The notes under the pieces were generated by a model. That model searched no databases, was not told where the DNA came from, and saw only the letters and a list, made by a program, of their open reading frames with translations. DNA of 64,000 nucleotides from Acidimicrobiia bacterium (lineage in GTDB: Bacteria > Actinomycetota > Acidimicrobiia > Acidimicrobiales > Aldehydirespiratoraceae). Shown one piece after another: positions 1-7,663 of this stretch. How positions within the stretch are numbered: position 1 is the first letter of the stretch; the number at the start of each line of letters is the position of its first letter. Made by a program: the position numbers and the translations under genes. The DNA is taken from positions 1-64,000 of the forward strand of contig QIIW01000152.1 of assembly GCA_003231645.1 (NCBI GenBank). The letters are read 5' to 3'.

Positions 1-198
1 CAGGCCGAGATCGAGCGCCGCGACCTTGACCGGGCTCGGTTGGGGTTCGCCACGACGGCTGCGACGGGCATCGGGGCGCGACACGACGAGTGGAATCTCG
101 TAACCGGCCTCGTGCAGTGCCACCAGGGGCGACACCGCAAGTTCAGGCGTCCCCATGTAGACGACCCGGCGGATGCGTGCCGGCGGAACGACGGTCAC
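1..198 (-). CDS. fmt: Methionyl-tRNA formyltransferase, N-terminal part (runs off the window)
   Basis: Formylates the methionine on initiator tRNA using 10-formyl-tetrahydrofolate. Only the first 66 codons are present; the rest lies beyond base 1. Translating the minus strand from a GTG at 198 gives an N-terminus with the family signature VVYMGTPELAVSPLVAL (about residues 12-28), then a VVSRPDARRSR segment and SPVKVAALDLGL, as expected of Fmt. The GTG overlaps the def stop by four bases (GTGA), so the two are translationally coupled, which fits the classic def-fmt pair. The function call is firm despite truncation. Confidence 0.9.
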   Translation of the reverse strand, partial: MTVVPPARIRRVVYMGTPELAVSPLVALHEAGYEIPLVVSRPDARRSRRGEPQPSPVKVAALDLGL

Positions 199-725
199 TG
201 CAGGCGCAATCCCAGGCCGCCCGGTCGTTTCCGGTCGACACCGATCTGCAGGTCCCGCAGGGTGGCGAGTGCCTCCTTGCGGGTGTCGGGATCGAGCCGA
301 TCGACTAGCAGGACACCCTCGAGGTGGTCGAGTTCGTGCTGGAACATACGAGCCTCGAACTCGTCGGCCTCGTAGGAGACCTCGTTGCCATCAAGGTCAC
401 GACCCACGATGTGAATACGTTTGGGCCTCACGATCTCCCAGGACAGGCCGGGCACCGACAGACAACCCTCATCGAAGGTCCACTCACCGTCGGATTCGAT
501 CAGCTCCGGGTTGATCATGGCGTTGGGGCCGTCGCCGAGATCCCACACGAAAAGCTTCTTCTGCACACCGATCTGAGGAGCGGCGACACCGATGCCGGGC
601 GCCTCGTACATCGTCTCGATCATGTCGTCGACCATACGCACCAGCGCCCCATCGACCTCGGTGACGTCGCGAGCCCGCTGGCGCAGCACGGGATCCCCGA
701 TGATACGGATGTCGTAGCTGGCCAT
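195..725 (-). CDS. def: Peptide deformylase
   Basis: Removes the formyl group from new protein N-termini, working in sequence with Fmt. The 176-residue protein has the three metal/active-site motifs of the family in order: GIGVAAPQ (residues 44-51), EGCLS (86-90, metal ligand Cys88) and QHELDH (129-134, ligands His130 and His134, catalytic Glu131). Length is normal. The ATG at 725 lies 6 bases downstream of a TATCCT hexamer, so the message is probably leaderless. It is first in a def-fmt transcript and faces a divergently transcribed methyltransferase gene 38 bases away. Confidence 0.97.
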   Translation of the reverse strand: MASYDIRIIGDPVLRQRARDVTEVDGALVRMVDDMIETMYEAPGIGVAAPQIGVQKKLFVWDLGDGPNAMINPELIESDGEWTFDEGCLSVPGLSWEIVRPKRIHIVGRDLDGNEVSYEADEFEARMFQHELDHLEGVLLVDRLDPDTRKEALATLRDLQIGVDRKRPGGLGLRLQ

Positions 726-731
726 GGACGA

Positions 732-756
732 AGGATAGCTAAGCCGCCGCTACCGT
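732..756. promoter_or_regulatory. Divergent leaderless promoter pair for def and the 764 methyltransferase
   Basis: The 38-base gap holds two outward -10-like hexamers. On the minus strand TATCCT (737 to 732) ends 6 bases before the def ATG. On the plus strand TACCGT (751-756) ends 7 bases before the GTG at 764. That spacing leaves essentially no 5-prime leader. No good -35 box was found for either; the call is inference from spacing and the same pattern elsewhere in this window. Confidence 0.55.
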
Positions 757-763
757 CGTCGGG

Positions 764-1408
764 GTGGAGCCCACGGATCGCGGCCCACGAGCCGCGCACT
801 ACTTCGACAACGACCCGACCGTGCCCTCCGAGCCGCGCTCGGTCGACATCACGCTTCCCGATCTGAGCCTGAGGTTGTCGTCCGACCGTGGGATCTTCTC
901 GGCCGACCACCTCGACGCCGGAACCAAGCTGCTGCTGATGGAGGCGCCGCCCATCACCGAAACCGATCGACTGGTGCTCGACATCGGCTGCGGGTGGGGT
1001 CCGATCACCTGTGTGACCGCCGCCAGAGCCCCCCGGGCCGTGGTGTGGGCGGTCGACATCAACGAACGGGCCCGCCACCTCACCGAAGCCAACGCCGCCG
1101 CCCTCGGGCTCACGGCGCGTGTCCACGTGTGCGCCCCCGATGACGTCCCGGCCGACCTGCGCTTCGACCGGATCCTCTCGAATCCGCCGATCCGTGTCGG
1201 CAAAGCCGCGCTCCACGCGCTGCTCACCCACTGGCTCGGTGCCCTTGCCCCGTCCGGAGTCGCCCACCTGGTCGTCCAGAAGCACCTCGGGAGCGACTCG
1301 CTGGCGAAATGGCTGCAACGGCGGGGTCATCGGGTCGACAGGATCTCGAGTCGCGCCGGCTACCGCATACTCGAGGTGGCAGGTCCCACGAGAAGCAGAC
1401 CGACGTGA
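764..1408 (+). CDS. Class I SAM-dependent methyltransferase, RsmC/RsmD-like
   Basis: Probable N2-guanine RNA methyltransferase acting on 16S or 23S rRNA. The 214-residue protein has the family-typical HYFDNDPTVPSEP opening (residues 12-24), the SAM-binding DIGCGWGP loop (about 73-80), an acidic VDIN strand end, and the catalytic NPPI motif (about 147-150), which distinguishes base-amino methyltransferases. It corresponds to the single C-terminal MTS domain of RsmC, lacking the second domain found in gamma-proteobacterial RsmC. Starts with GTG at 764 behind a leaderless-type promoter. The stop overlaps the next gene by four bases (GTGA). The exact target nucleotide cannot be read from sequence. 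Confidence 0.85.
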   Translation: MEPTDRGPRAAHYFDNDPTVPSEPRSVDITLPDLSLRLSSDRGIFSADHLDAGTKLLLMEAPPITETDRLVLDIGCGWGPITCVTAARAPRAVVWAVDINERARHLTEANAAALGLTARVHVCAPDDVPADLRFDRILSNPPIRVGKAALHALLTHWLGALAPSGVAHLVVQKHLGSDSLAKWLQRRGHRVDRISSRAGYRILEVAGPTRSRPT

Positions 1409-1926
1409 GCCAGCTCGACGGTACCGGAATGAAGCGCCTTCATCGTGAGTGGCGCCGCCGTACCACCGGGCGGGTGGCATTGATACTGGACGGCGTGCAG
1501 AACCCCTTCAACGTGGGCTCGATAGTGCGCACCGCGGCGGCCGAGCGGATCGACCACATCTGGATCGCCGGCGGCACCCCACCGTCTCACGACAAGGTCA
1601 ACAAGACCGCGCTCGGCACCGCCCGCTTCCTGACCTGGACCGAGGTCGACACCGGGCCCGAGGCGGTTGCTGCGGCCTCGAACTCGGGGTATCGGACCAT
1701 CGCCGTCGAACTCACCACCGATGCCGTCCCGATCCACGAAGTCGAGATGGGTACCGACGTGGCCCTGGTGATCGGCCACGAGGACCGCGGCGTCACCCCG
1801 GCCACGCTCGCGGTGTGCGATGCCGTGGCGTTCATTCCCCAGCTCGGGAAGGTCGGTTCGCTCAACGTCGCGGCCGCCACGTCGATCGCCATCTACGAAG
1901 CCCGGCGACGGGCCTGGTCGACCTGA
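1405..1926 (+). CDS. TrmH/SpoU-family RNA 2-prime-O-methyltransferase
   Basis: Methylates a ribose 2-prime-OH on tRNA or rRNA. All three SPOUT knot motifs are present: motif 1 NPFNVGSIVRTA, motif 2 ALVIGHEDRG and motif 3 IPQLGKVGSLNVAAATSI, the deep trefoil knot that binds SAM. I place the start at GTG 1405, which overlaps the upstream methyltransferase stop as GTGA and gives 173 residues; ATG 1429 is the alternative (165 residues). It lacks the N-terminal substrate-binding domain of RlmB-type enzymes, so it is a minimal SpoU protein. Target tRNA or rRNA is unknown. Confidence 0.85.
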   Translation: MSQLDGTGMKRLHREWRRRTTGRVALILDGVQNPFNVGSIVRTAAAERIDHIWIAGGTPPSHDKVNKTALGTARFLTWTEVDTGPEAVAAASNSGYRTIAVELTTDAVPIHEVEMGTDVALVIGHEDRGVTPATLAVCDAVAFIPQLGKVGSLNVAAATSIAIYEARRRAWST

Positions 1927-1933
1927 GCGTCGC

Positions 1934-1939
1934 TAGCTT
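1934..1939 (+). promoter_or_regulatory. Candidate leaderless -10 element for mtnA
   Basis: TAGCTT ends 7 bases before the mtnA ATG at 1947 and starts 8 bases after the previous stop codon. The placement suggests that the mtnA-aldolase-phosphorylase operon has its own promoter and a leaderless transcript. No clear -35 hexamer was recognised. Confidence 0.5.
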
Positions 1940-1946
1940 GTCAATC

Positions 1947-3014
1947 ATGTCGGAACGAGCACCACGCCAACCGCTGCGAACGATCGACTGGGTCGACGAT
2001 CACATCCGACTGATCGACCAGACGCTACTTCCCGACGAACTCACCCACCTCGACATCGTCACCGTCGAGCAGCTCGTCGACTCGATCTCACGACTTGCGG
2101 TGCGCGGTGCCCCGGCCCTCGGCGTGGCCGGAGGCTTCGGTGTGGCGCTGGCGCTGTCCACGATCGGGCCCGAGAATCTCGGCCCGGCCATCAACTCGAT
2201 CCGTCACGCCCGGCCGACAGCGGTGAACCTGGCCCGGGGTGTGGATCGTGTGTCGGCACTCGTGCCCGACGGCTTCGACGCCGTCCTGGCCGAGGCGGTG
2301 CGGCTGAGAGACCAGGAGATCGCCGCCTCGATCAGCATGGGCGAGCTGGGCGCCAACCTGGTCGAGGAACTTGTCGGCAGCCGTGCGATCCGAGCCATGA
2401 CCATCTGCAACACCGGTGGCCTCGCCACCGTCGAGCGCGGCACAGCACTGGCGGTCATCCGGACGCTCCACGAACGCTCCCGACTCTCTGAGGCCCTGCC
2501 GATCGAGACCCGGCCGCTGCTGCAGGGAGCCCGCCTCACCACCTGGGAGCTGCAACGAATGGGCGCACCGTTTCGGCTGCTGGTCGATTCCGCCGGTCCG
2601 TCAGTGCTGGCACGCGGGCTCGCCGACGTGGTCCTGATCGGGGCCGACCGCATCGCCGCCAACGGCGACACCGCCAACAAGATCGGTTCCTACTCACTTG
2701 CCCTGGGCGCGGCACGAGCCGGTGTCCCGTTCGTCGTGGTCGCGCCCGAGACCACCGTCGATGAGGCCACGGCCACCGGCGCCGACATCGAGATCGAGGA
2801 CCGCGGACCGGCCGAAGTCCGTGAGATACACGGCTGCCGCATCACTCCGGCTGGTGTCGACGCCCTCAATCCGGCCTTCGATGTCACTCCCGTCGATCTG
2901 ATCACCGCGATCGTCACCGATCGGCGGGTCGTACGGTTCGATCAGCGCACCGTCACCGACGAGAAACCGGACGGGGATATGGTCGGAGTTCACCCGTTCG
3001 ACGAGGAGCCATGA
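1947..3014 (+). CDS. mtnA: Methylthioribose-1-phosphate isomerase-type sugar-phosphate isomerase
   Basis: Isomerises an aldose-1-phosphate to the ketose-1-phosphate: 5-methylthioribose-1-P in methionine salvage, or 5-deoxyribose-1-P in the DHAP shunt. The 355-residue protein has the family hallmarks RGAPALGVAGGFG (about residues 52-64), CNTGGLAT, and IGADRIAANGDTANKIGSY containing the conserved catalytic Asp. The ATG at 1947 is chosen because the family N-terminus (RTIDWVDDHIRLIDQ) begins just after it. The stop overlaps the next ATG (ATGA), coupling it to the aldolase. No other Mtn gene (mtnB, C, D, K, W) is nearby, arguing for the aldolase route rather than full methionine salvage. Confidence 0.92.
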   Translation: MSERAPRQPLRTIDWVDDHIRLIDQTLLPDELTHLDIVTVEQLVDSISRLAVRGAPALGVAGGFGVALALSTIGPENLGPAINSIRHARPTAVNLARGVDRVSALVPDGFDAVLAEAVRLRDQEIAASISMGELGANLVEELVGSRAIRAMTICNTGGLATVERGTALAVIRTLHERSRLSEALPIETRPLLQGARLTTWELQRMGAPFRLLVDSAGPSVLARGLADVVLIGADRIAANGDTANKIGSYSLALGAARAGVPFVVVAPETTVDEATATGADIEIEDRGPAEVREIHGCRITPAGVDALNPAFDVTPVDLITAIVTDRRVVRFDQRTVTDEKPDGDMVGVHPFDEEP

Positions 3015-4987
3015 ACGACCTCTGGGACAGCACCGCGGCCGCCGCGTGCACGACCACTCTCGACGAATGCGTCTACGGCTCCCGCCTCCTGGGAAGCGAC
3101 CCCGACCTGGTGCTGCACGGCGGCGGCAACACCTCGGTGAAGGCGCCATGGATCGACGTGACCGGCAGGCAGATCGAGGCCCTCTGGGTGAAGGGAAGCG
3201 GCTGGGATCTGGCCACCATCGAGACCCGCGGATTCACCCCCCTTCCCCTCGACCGGCTGCTCGAATTGGCACGCCTCGACGAATTGTCCGACCCCGATAT
3301 GGTGGCCGCCCTGGCCGCGGCCAAACTCGACCCCGCCGCGCCACAACCGAGCATCGAGACCCTGCTCCACGCCCGGCTCCCTCATCGTGCTGTACAACAC
3401 AGCCACGCCGACGCCATCATCTCGCTGACCAATCTGCATGACGGCGAGCACCGTATTCGTGACCTCTACGGCGACCGAGTGATCGTGGTTCCCTACGTGA
3501 TGCCGGGTTTCGACCTCGCCCGGGCGGTCGGCGGGTGCTGGGAACGCCAGGCCCAGGCCGCCACCATCGGCATGGTTCTTCTCAACCACGGGCTGTTCAC
3601 CTTCGGCGACACCACACAGGAGGCCTACCAACGCCACCACCAGCTGATCGAGATGGCCGAGCAGATCCTTGGATCCGAGCCCGAACGCTCACCGCACGCC
3701 CCCGCCACCGCAGCCCGTCCGGCGACTGATCCGATCGACATCGCCCGCATCAGGCGCGACATCTCACGTCACGCCGGTCGCCCGATGATCGTGCGCAGAG
3801 ACGCATCGGACGAGGTGTACCAATTCGTCGGTCGCGCCGATCTCGAAGCCGCCACCCAGCAGGGCCCGCTCACCCCCGACCATGTCATCCACACCAAGCC
3901 GTGGCCGCTGACAGGTCGCGATGTCGATGACTACGCCGTCCGCTACGGCGCCTACTTCGAAGCCAACCGCTGCCGTGTCGACACCGACCTCCGGATGCTC
4001 GACCCGGCGCCACGCGTCGTGCTCGACACCGAACTGGGGATGCTCGCCGCCGGCATCGACGTCAGGCGGGCCGGTATCGTCGCCGACATCTACCGCCACT
4101 CGATGAGGGTGATCTCACGCGCCCAGGACCGCTTCGGCGGCTACGTCGCACTACCGGCCGGCGCGCTCTTCGACGTCGAATACTGGGATCTCGAGCAGGC
4201 CAAGCTTCGTCGATCCGGGGAGCCGCCCGAGATGACCGGCCGGGTCGCGCTCGTCACCGGTGCCGCGTCCGGGATCGGAAGGGGATGCGCAAGCGAGTTC
4301 CTCCGACGGGGTGCCGCCGTGGTCGGGCTCGATCTCAGCGTCGGGGTGGCCGACGGGTTCGACTCGGACGCGTGGCTCGGTCTCGAGGCCGACGTCACCG
4401 ACCCGGCCGCGGTGAATCGTGCCATCTCGACCGCCATCGACCATTTCGGCGGCATCGACATGCTCGTTCTGTCGGCCGGCGTGTTCGGTCGTTCGCAGCC
4501 GATCGCCGAGATCGACCCCGATGAGTGGTCGAGGGTGATGACCGTCAACCTCGACGCCAACGCCGCGACCATGGCCGCCGTCCATCCGTATCTCACCCTC
4601 GCCCCCGACGGCGGAAGCGTCGTGGTGATCGCGTCGAAAAACGTGCCGGCTCCGGGTCCCGGCGCCGCGGCGTACTCGGCATCGAAGGCCGCCCTCACAC
4701 AATTGGCCCGGGTCGCCGCGCTCGAATGGGCGTCGGAGCGGATCAGGGTCAACTGTGTGCACCCCGACGCCGTGTTCGACACCGGTCTGTGGTCCCACGA
4801 CGTGCTCTCCGAGAGGGCGGCCCACTACGGCCTCACCGTCGACGGGTACAAACGCCGCAACCTGCTCTCGGTCGAGATCACCTCGGCCACGGTCGGACGT
4901 CTGGTGGCCGAACTCTGCGGGGAGACCTTCCGGGCCACGACCGGCGCGCAGATACCCGTCGACGGCGGCAACGAGCGGGTCATCTGA
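3011..4987 (+). CDS. Class II aldolase fused to short-chain dehydrogenase
   Basis: Two-domain enzyme of 658 residues. Residues about 15-390 are a class II (zinc) aldolase with the HGGGNTSVK phosphate-loop motif (36-44), zinc ligands His130 and His132 in HSHAD and His193 in LNHG. Residues about 408-658 are an NAD(P) short-chain dehydrogenase with TGAASGIG (416-423), Ser542 and the catalytic Tyr555-Lys559 pair. The architecture matches the rhamnulose-1-P aldolase/lactaldehyde dehydrogenase fusion family (COG3347-like). Here it sits between mtnA and a nucleoside phosphorylase, with an ATGA overlap upstream, so I infer cleavage of a 5-deoxyribulose-1-P-type substrate to DHAP plus an aldehyde that the second domain oxidises or reduces. 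The rhamnulose-1-P role remains the alternative. Confidence 0.85.
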   Translation: MNDLWDSTAAAACTTTLDECVYGSRLLGSDPDLVLHGGGNTSVKAPWIDVTGRQIEALWVKGSGWDLATIETRGFTPLPLDRLLELARLDELSDPDMVAALAAAKLDPAAPQPSIETLLHARLPHRAVQHSHADAIISLTNLHDGEHRIRDLYGDRVIVVPYVMPGFDLARAVGGCWERQAQAATIGMVLLNHGLFTFGDTTQEAYQRHHQLIEMAEQILGSEPERSPHAPATAARPATDPIDIARIRRDISRHAGRPMIVRRDASDEVYQFVGRADLEAATQQGPLTPDHVIHTKPWPLTGRDVDDYAVRYGAYFEANRCRVDTDLRMLDPAPRVVLDTELGMLAAGIDVRRAGIVADIYRHSMRVISRAQDRFGGYVALPAGALFDVEYWDLEQAKLRRSGEPPEMTGRVALVTGAASGIGRGCASEFLRRGAAVVGLDLSVGVADGFDSDAWLGLEADVTDPAAVNRAISTAIDHFGGIDMLVLSAGVFGRSQPIAEIDPDEWSRVMTVNLDANAATMAAVHPYLTLAPDGGSVVVIASKNVPAPGPGAAAYSASKAALTQLARVAALEWASERIRVNCVHPDAVFDTGLWSHDVLSERAAHYGLTVDGYKRRNLLSVEITSATVGRLVAELCGETFRATTGAQIPVDGGNERVI

Positions 4988-4988
4988 T

Positions 4989-5732
4989 ATGCCCGCGATC
5001 CAGCCGATCACCAAGCTCCCCGTGGGCCGGGTGCCGGGTCGGGTGCTCGTCGTCGGCGATCCGGCGCGGGTGGACCTCGTCACCCGGCGGCTCGAGAACG
5101 CCCGTGAGTTGGCGTCCAGTCGTGAGTACGTCACCTGGATCGGCGACTATGAGGGCACCACGGTGGCGGTCACGTCCCACGGGGTCGGTACGTCGGGGGC
5201 GGCGGTCTGTTTCGAGGAACTGATCAGGGCCGGGGCGACCAGGCTCGTCCGTGCCGGCACCGCCGGTGGACTCCAGCCCGAGGTGACCGATGGCGATCTT
5301 GTCGTGGCCACCGGAGCGATTCGCGACGACGGCGTCACCCGCGGTCTCGTACCGCCCGAATATCCGGCCGTGGCCGACCACGGCGTCGTGGTCGCGCTTC
5401 TCGACGCGGCCGACCGTTCACCGGGCAACACCATGCGATCGACACATGCCGGCGTCGTGCTGAGTTCCGACGTCTTCTACCACCACGACGTCCTCGGTTC
5501 GAATCTCGATCTCTGGCAACGAGCCGGTGCCGTGGCCGTGGAGATGGAGTGCTCGGCTCTGTTCGTGGTTGCCGCCCTGCACGGTGCCGAGGCGGGAGCG
5601 ATCCTCGCCATCGACGGGAATCCTCTCGAGGCGAGCGATGCTTCGATGGACGGCTACGACCCCGACCGCCTGGTCGTGTCCCAGGCGGTCGATTCGATGC
5701 TCGATGTCGCCCTTCAAGCCCTCGTGGGTTGA
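4989..5732 (+). CDS. NP-I family nucleoside phosphorylase, possibly purine or 5-prime-deoxynucleoside specific
   Basis: Cleaves a nucleoside with phosphate to base plus ribose-1-P-type sugar. The 247-residue protein aligns with uridine phosphorylase/DeoD: phosphate-site GDPARV (residues 20-25), SREYVTW, AGTAGGLQ, and the ribose-binding VEMEC. The uracil-recognising Gln and Arg of E. coli Udp fall at Asp and Leu here (SSDVFYHHDVL), and an Asp (AIDGN) sits where DeoD has its purine N7-protonating Asp. I therefore doubt a uridine phosphorylase role. It starts one base after the aldolase stop, so it belongs to the same operon and would supply the sugar-1-phosphate that MtnA isomerises. Exact substrate is inferred, not shown. 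Confidence 0.8.
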   Translation: MPAIQPITKLPVGRVPGRVLVVGDPARVDLVTRRLENARELASSREYVTWIGDYEGTTVAVTSHGVGTSGAAVCFEELIRAGATRLVRAGTAGGLQPEVTDGDLVVATGAIRDDGVTRGLVPPEYPAVADHGVVVALLDAADRSPGNTMRSTHAGVVLSSDVFYHHDVLGSNLDLWQRAGAVAVEMECSALFVVAALHGAEAGAILAIDGNPLEASDASMDGYDPDRLVVSQAVDSMLDVALQALVG

Positions 5733-5747
5733 TCGGGGAGTCAACCC
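5726..5747. terminator. Inverted repeat shared by two convergent genes
   Basis: A perfect 7-base inverted repeat GGGTTGA/TCAACCC with an 8-base loop spans the stop codons of the phosphorylase (plus) and the small membrane gene (minus). Position between convergent genes suggests a bidirectional terminator, though there is no U-tract in either direction. Confidence 0.5.
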
Positions 5748-6179
5748 GGCGCTCTGGCCGTTCGGCACGCCTTCACGATGGCATCGTCGAGACCGTCCGG
5801 ATCGCCCAGAAACGAGAGGTTGCACTCGAGATAGCGATCGGCGCCATCCCGGAACACCGCGACGGCCACGATGGTCTGTCCGCCCGAAGCCTTCGCTCGC
5901 ATGACATGGGCGTTGCCCTCGTCGGTCTCGACCAAGTCCGAGAGGACGGTGCCCTCATCGGCCCGTGCGCGGGTGAATGTCTCCAGACGCCGACCGATCG
6001 CCCACCACTCGTCGAGTGATCTGGAAGCGCAGCCGTCGGCTCCACAGGACCACACCGTCGACCGTCGTGACCGGGTCGAGCGCCGGGCCCGGCTCGCCTG
6101 CTGTCACCACGAGATACCCACCGACCGCGGCCAGAACAGAGAGCACAAGCAACGGTGCGAAGCATTTCACGGCGGTCAT
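5741..6179 (-). pseudogene. Small membrane-anchored protein of unknown function, split by an apparent frameshift
   Basis: Not a recognised family. From an ATG at 6179, which overlaps the priA stop as ATGA, one frame reads a signal-anchor (MTAVKCFAPLLVLSVLAA) and then a short extracytoplasmic stretch ending VDGVVLWS; that frame runs on only to 5955 with unlikely content. A second frame, shifted by +1, reads from about 6050 to 5741 with good high-GC codon use: a CGADGC pair of cysteines, DEWWAIGRRLETF, and a C-terminal ECNLSFLGDPDGLDDAI. The most economical reading is one protein of about 145 residues with a frameshift near 6015-6046, from mutation or sequencing error. Two overlapping short genes is the alternative. 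Confidence 0.5.
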
Positions 6180-7663
6180 ACTCGCAGCGGATCGACCTCG
6201 ATCCTCAGCCTGGCGGCGGGGCGGGTCGCGGCCTGAAGTGCGTCGAGGAGCGGATCGTGACTCGCCGAACGCAGCAACCACCGACCGTCGAGAGGGCCAC
6301 GGACATCCACACCGGGCGGTCGGCCGAGCCCCTGGATGAATTCGGCGCCACCTGCCCCGCTCACCAGGGCCTCGGCGCCGTAGGGAGGAATCCCGATCTC
6401 ACGGCGTCGGTCACGCTCGGCCGTGGCCACAATCGACGGATCGGCTCGCACCGCGGCCCGCACCACCGCATGTTCCGGCATTCGGGTCTGGATGAGGATT
6501 CGGCCACCGGTCGTGCGGGACCCCACCAGCCTTGCCGCTCTCGCCACCAGCGCCAAGGCCTGTTCCGACACCCGTTGACGCGCAATGAGCAATTCCTGAT
6601 CAAAATCGAGAAACACCACGAGATCGGCCGAGTCGACCCTGTGGAGCGCGGCCTCGGTGCCGATAACGACACGGCTCGTGGGTCGACCCTCGGATTCGGC
6701 CGTGACCTCGTCGACATCATCGCCAACCATGGCCGCCAATTCCTCACGTGCTCGGGCCACCCCCGGGCGAAGGTTTCGCAGCGTCGTCGACCCGCACGCC
6801 GAACACACCACCGGCCGGGTCTCCGAACCGTCGTAGGACTCCAGCATCGTGTCCACCAGTGCCATCGGGAATCGTCCGTCGGCCGTGCGGACGAGCTCGC
6901 CACAGGTGGCACAGGCCAGCAGTCGCGACCGTCCCTTCCGGTTGAGTACACACACCACCCGCCCATCGCTCCGGATCCGTCCGGTCAGTCCTTCGGCGAA
7001 CAGGCCGCCCCGGGTGGGGTCCTCGTCGCGCCGGTCGAGCACTTCGACGGTCGGCCAGCCGTCGCGTTCCGCCGACCGTGGCGGACGGAACAGCTTTCCG
7101 GCCCTCAGCGCCTCGAGCGTCGGTACGGGTGATGTCAGAACCACCGGTGCGCCGCCGCGGCGACGGGCGCGCTCAAGGACGACCTCACGGGCGTGCCAGG
7201 TCGGCATGCGCTCGTTCTTGAGCGCCTCGTCGTGCTCGTCCACCACGACCGCCGCCGCCAGGTTCGCCATTGGCATCCACGCCGCGGCGCGAGTGCCGAC
7301 CACGGTGGCGCCCGCGGCGGCGAGGGCCCAGTCGTCGGGGCCGAGAGCCACCGTGACACCGGCACGACGCAAGGCGAGGGCCAACCTGCGAGCACCCGCC
7401 TGATCGGGGACGACGATCAGCGCGTCACCAAGCCGGCAAGCCGCCATGGCAACGGGCGCCATGTCGTGGGCCGGAGGAACCCTGACCACCGCAGTTCCGC
7501 AACGAAAGGCCTCGTCGAACACGCCGGTCGGCCCCGGCGGCACCGACCCACGCCGCGAGATCGATGGCACACCCGCGATCATCCTCGGAGGCGAGGCGGC
7601 CCGGAGAAAAGCGACCCGCCGCCCCGACCAACGCCGGGCCGCCCAACTCGACAGGTCCATCAT
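6176..7663 (-). CDS. priA: PriA, helicase-like and C-terminal part (separate frame from its N-terminus)
   Basis: Replication restart protein. This 495-residue frame covers the helicase-like core, zinc region and C-terminal domain. It is the actinobacterial degenerate form: no Walker A GxGKT is present where one is expected (VRVPPAHDMAP instead), the DEEH box reads VDEHDEA, and only two Cys pairs (CATC, CSAC) remain of the usual eight zinc cysteines. It should be a structural primosome protein, not an active helicase. The ATG at 7663 overlaps the stop of the N-terminal frame (ATGATG). Restoring one G in the GGG run near 7677 would fuse both into a single normal-looking PriA ([12 protein letters not shown]). 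Operon position after metK is typical. Confidence 0.82.
   Translation of the reverse strand: MMDLSSWAARRWSGRRVAFLRAASPPRMIAGVPSISRRGSVPPGPTGVFDEAFRCGTAVVRVPPAHDMAPVAMAACRLGDALIVVPDQAGARRLALALRRAGVTVALGPDDWALAAAGATVVGTRAAAWMPMANLAAAVVVDEHDEALKNERMPTWHAREVVLERARRRGGAPVVLTSPVPTLEALRAGKLFRPPRSAERDGWPTVEVLDRRDEDPTRGGLFAEGLTGRIRSDGRVVCVLNRKGRSRLLACATCGELVRTADGRFPMALVDTMLESYDGSETRPVVCSACGSTTLRNLRPGVARAREELAAMVGDDVDEVTAESEGRPTSRVVIGTEAALHRVDSADLVVFLDFDQELLIARQRVSEQALALVARAARLVGSRTTGGRILIQTRMPEHAVVRAAVRADPSIVATAERDRRREIGIPPYGAEALVSGAGGAEFIQGLGRPPGVDVRGPLDGRWLLRSASHDPLLDALQAATRPAARLRIEVDPLRV

Noticed and set aside
1449..1946. In-frame extension upstream of mtnA
   Set aside because: It overlaps the TrmH-family gene, reads Arg-rich shadow sequence, and the family N-terminus starts after ATG 1947.
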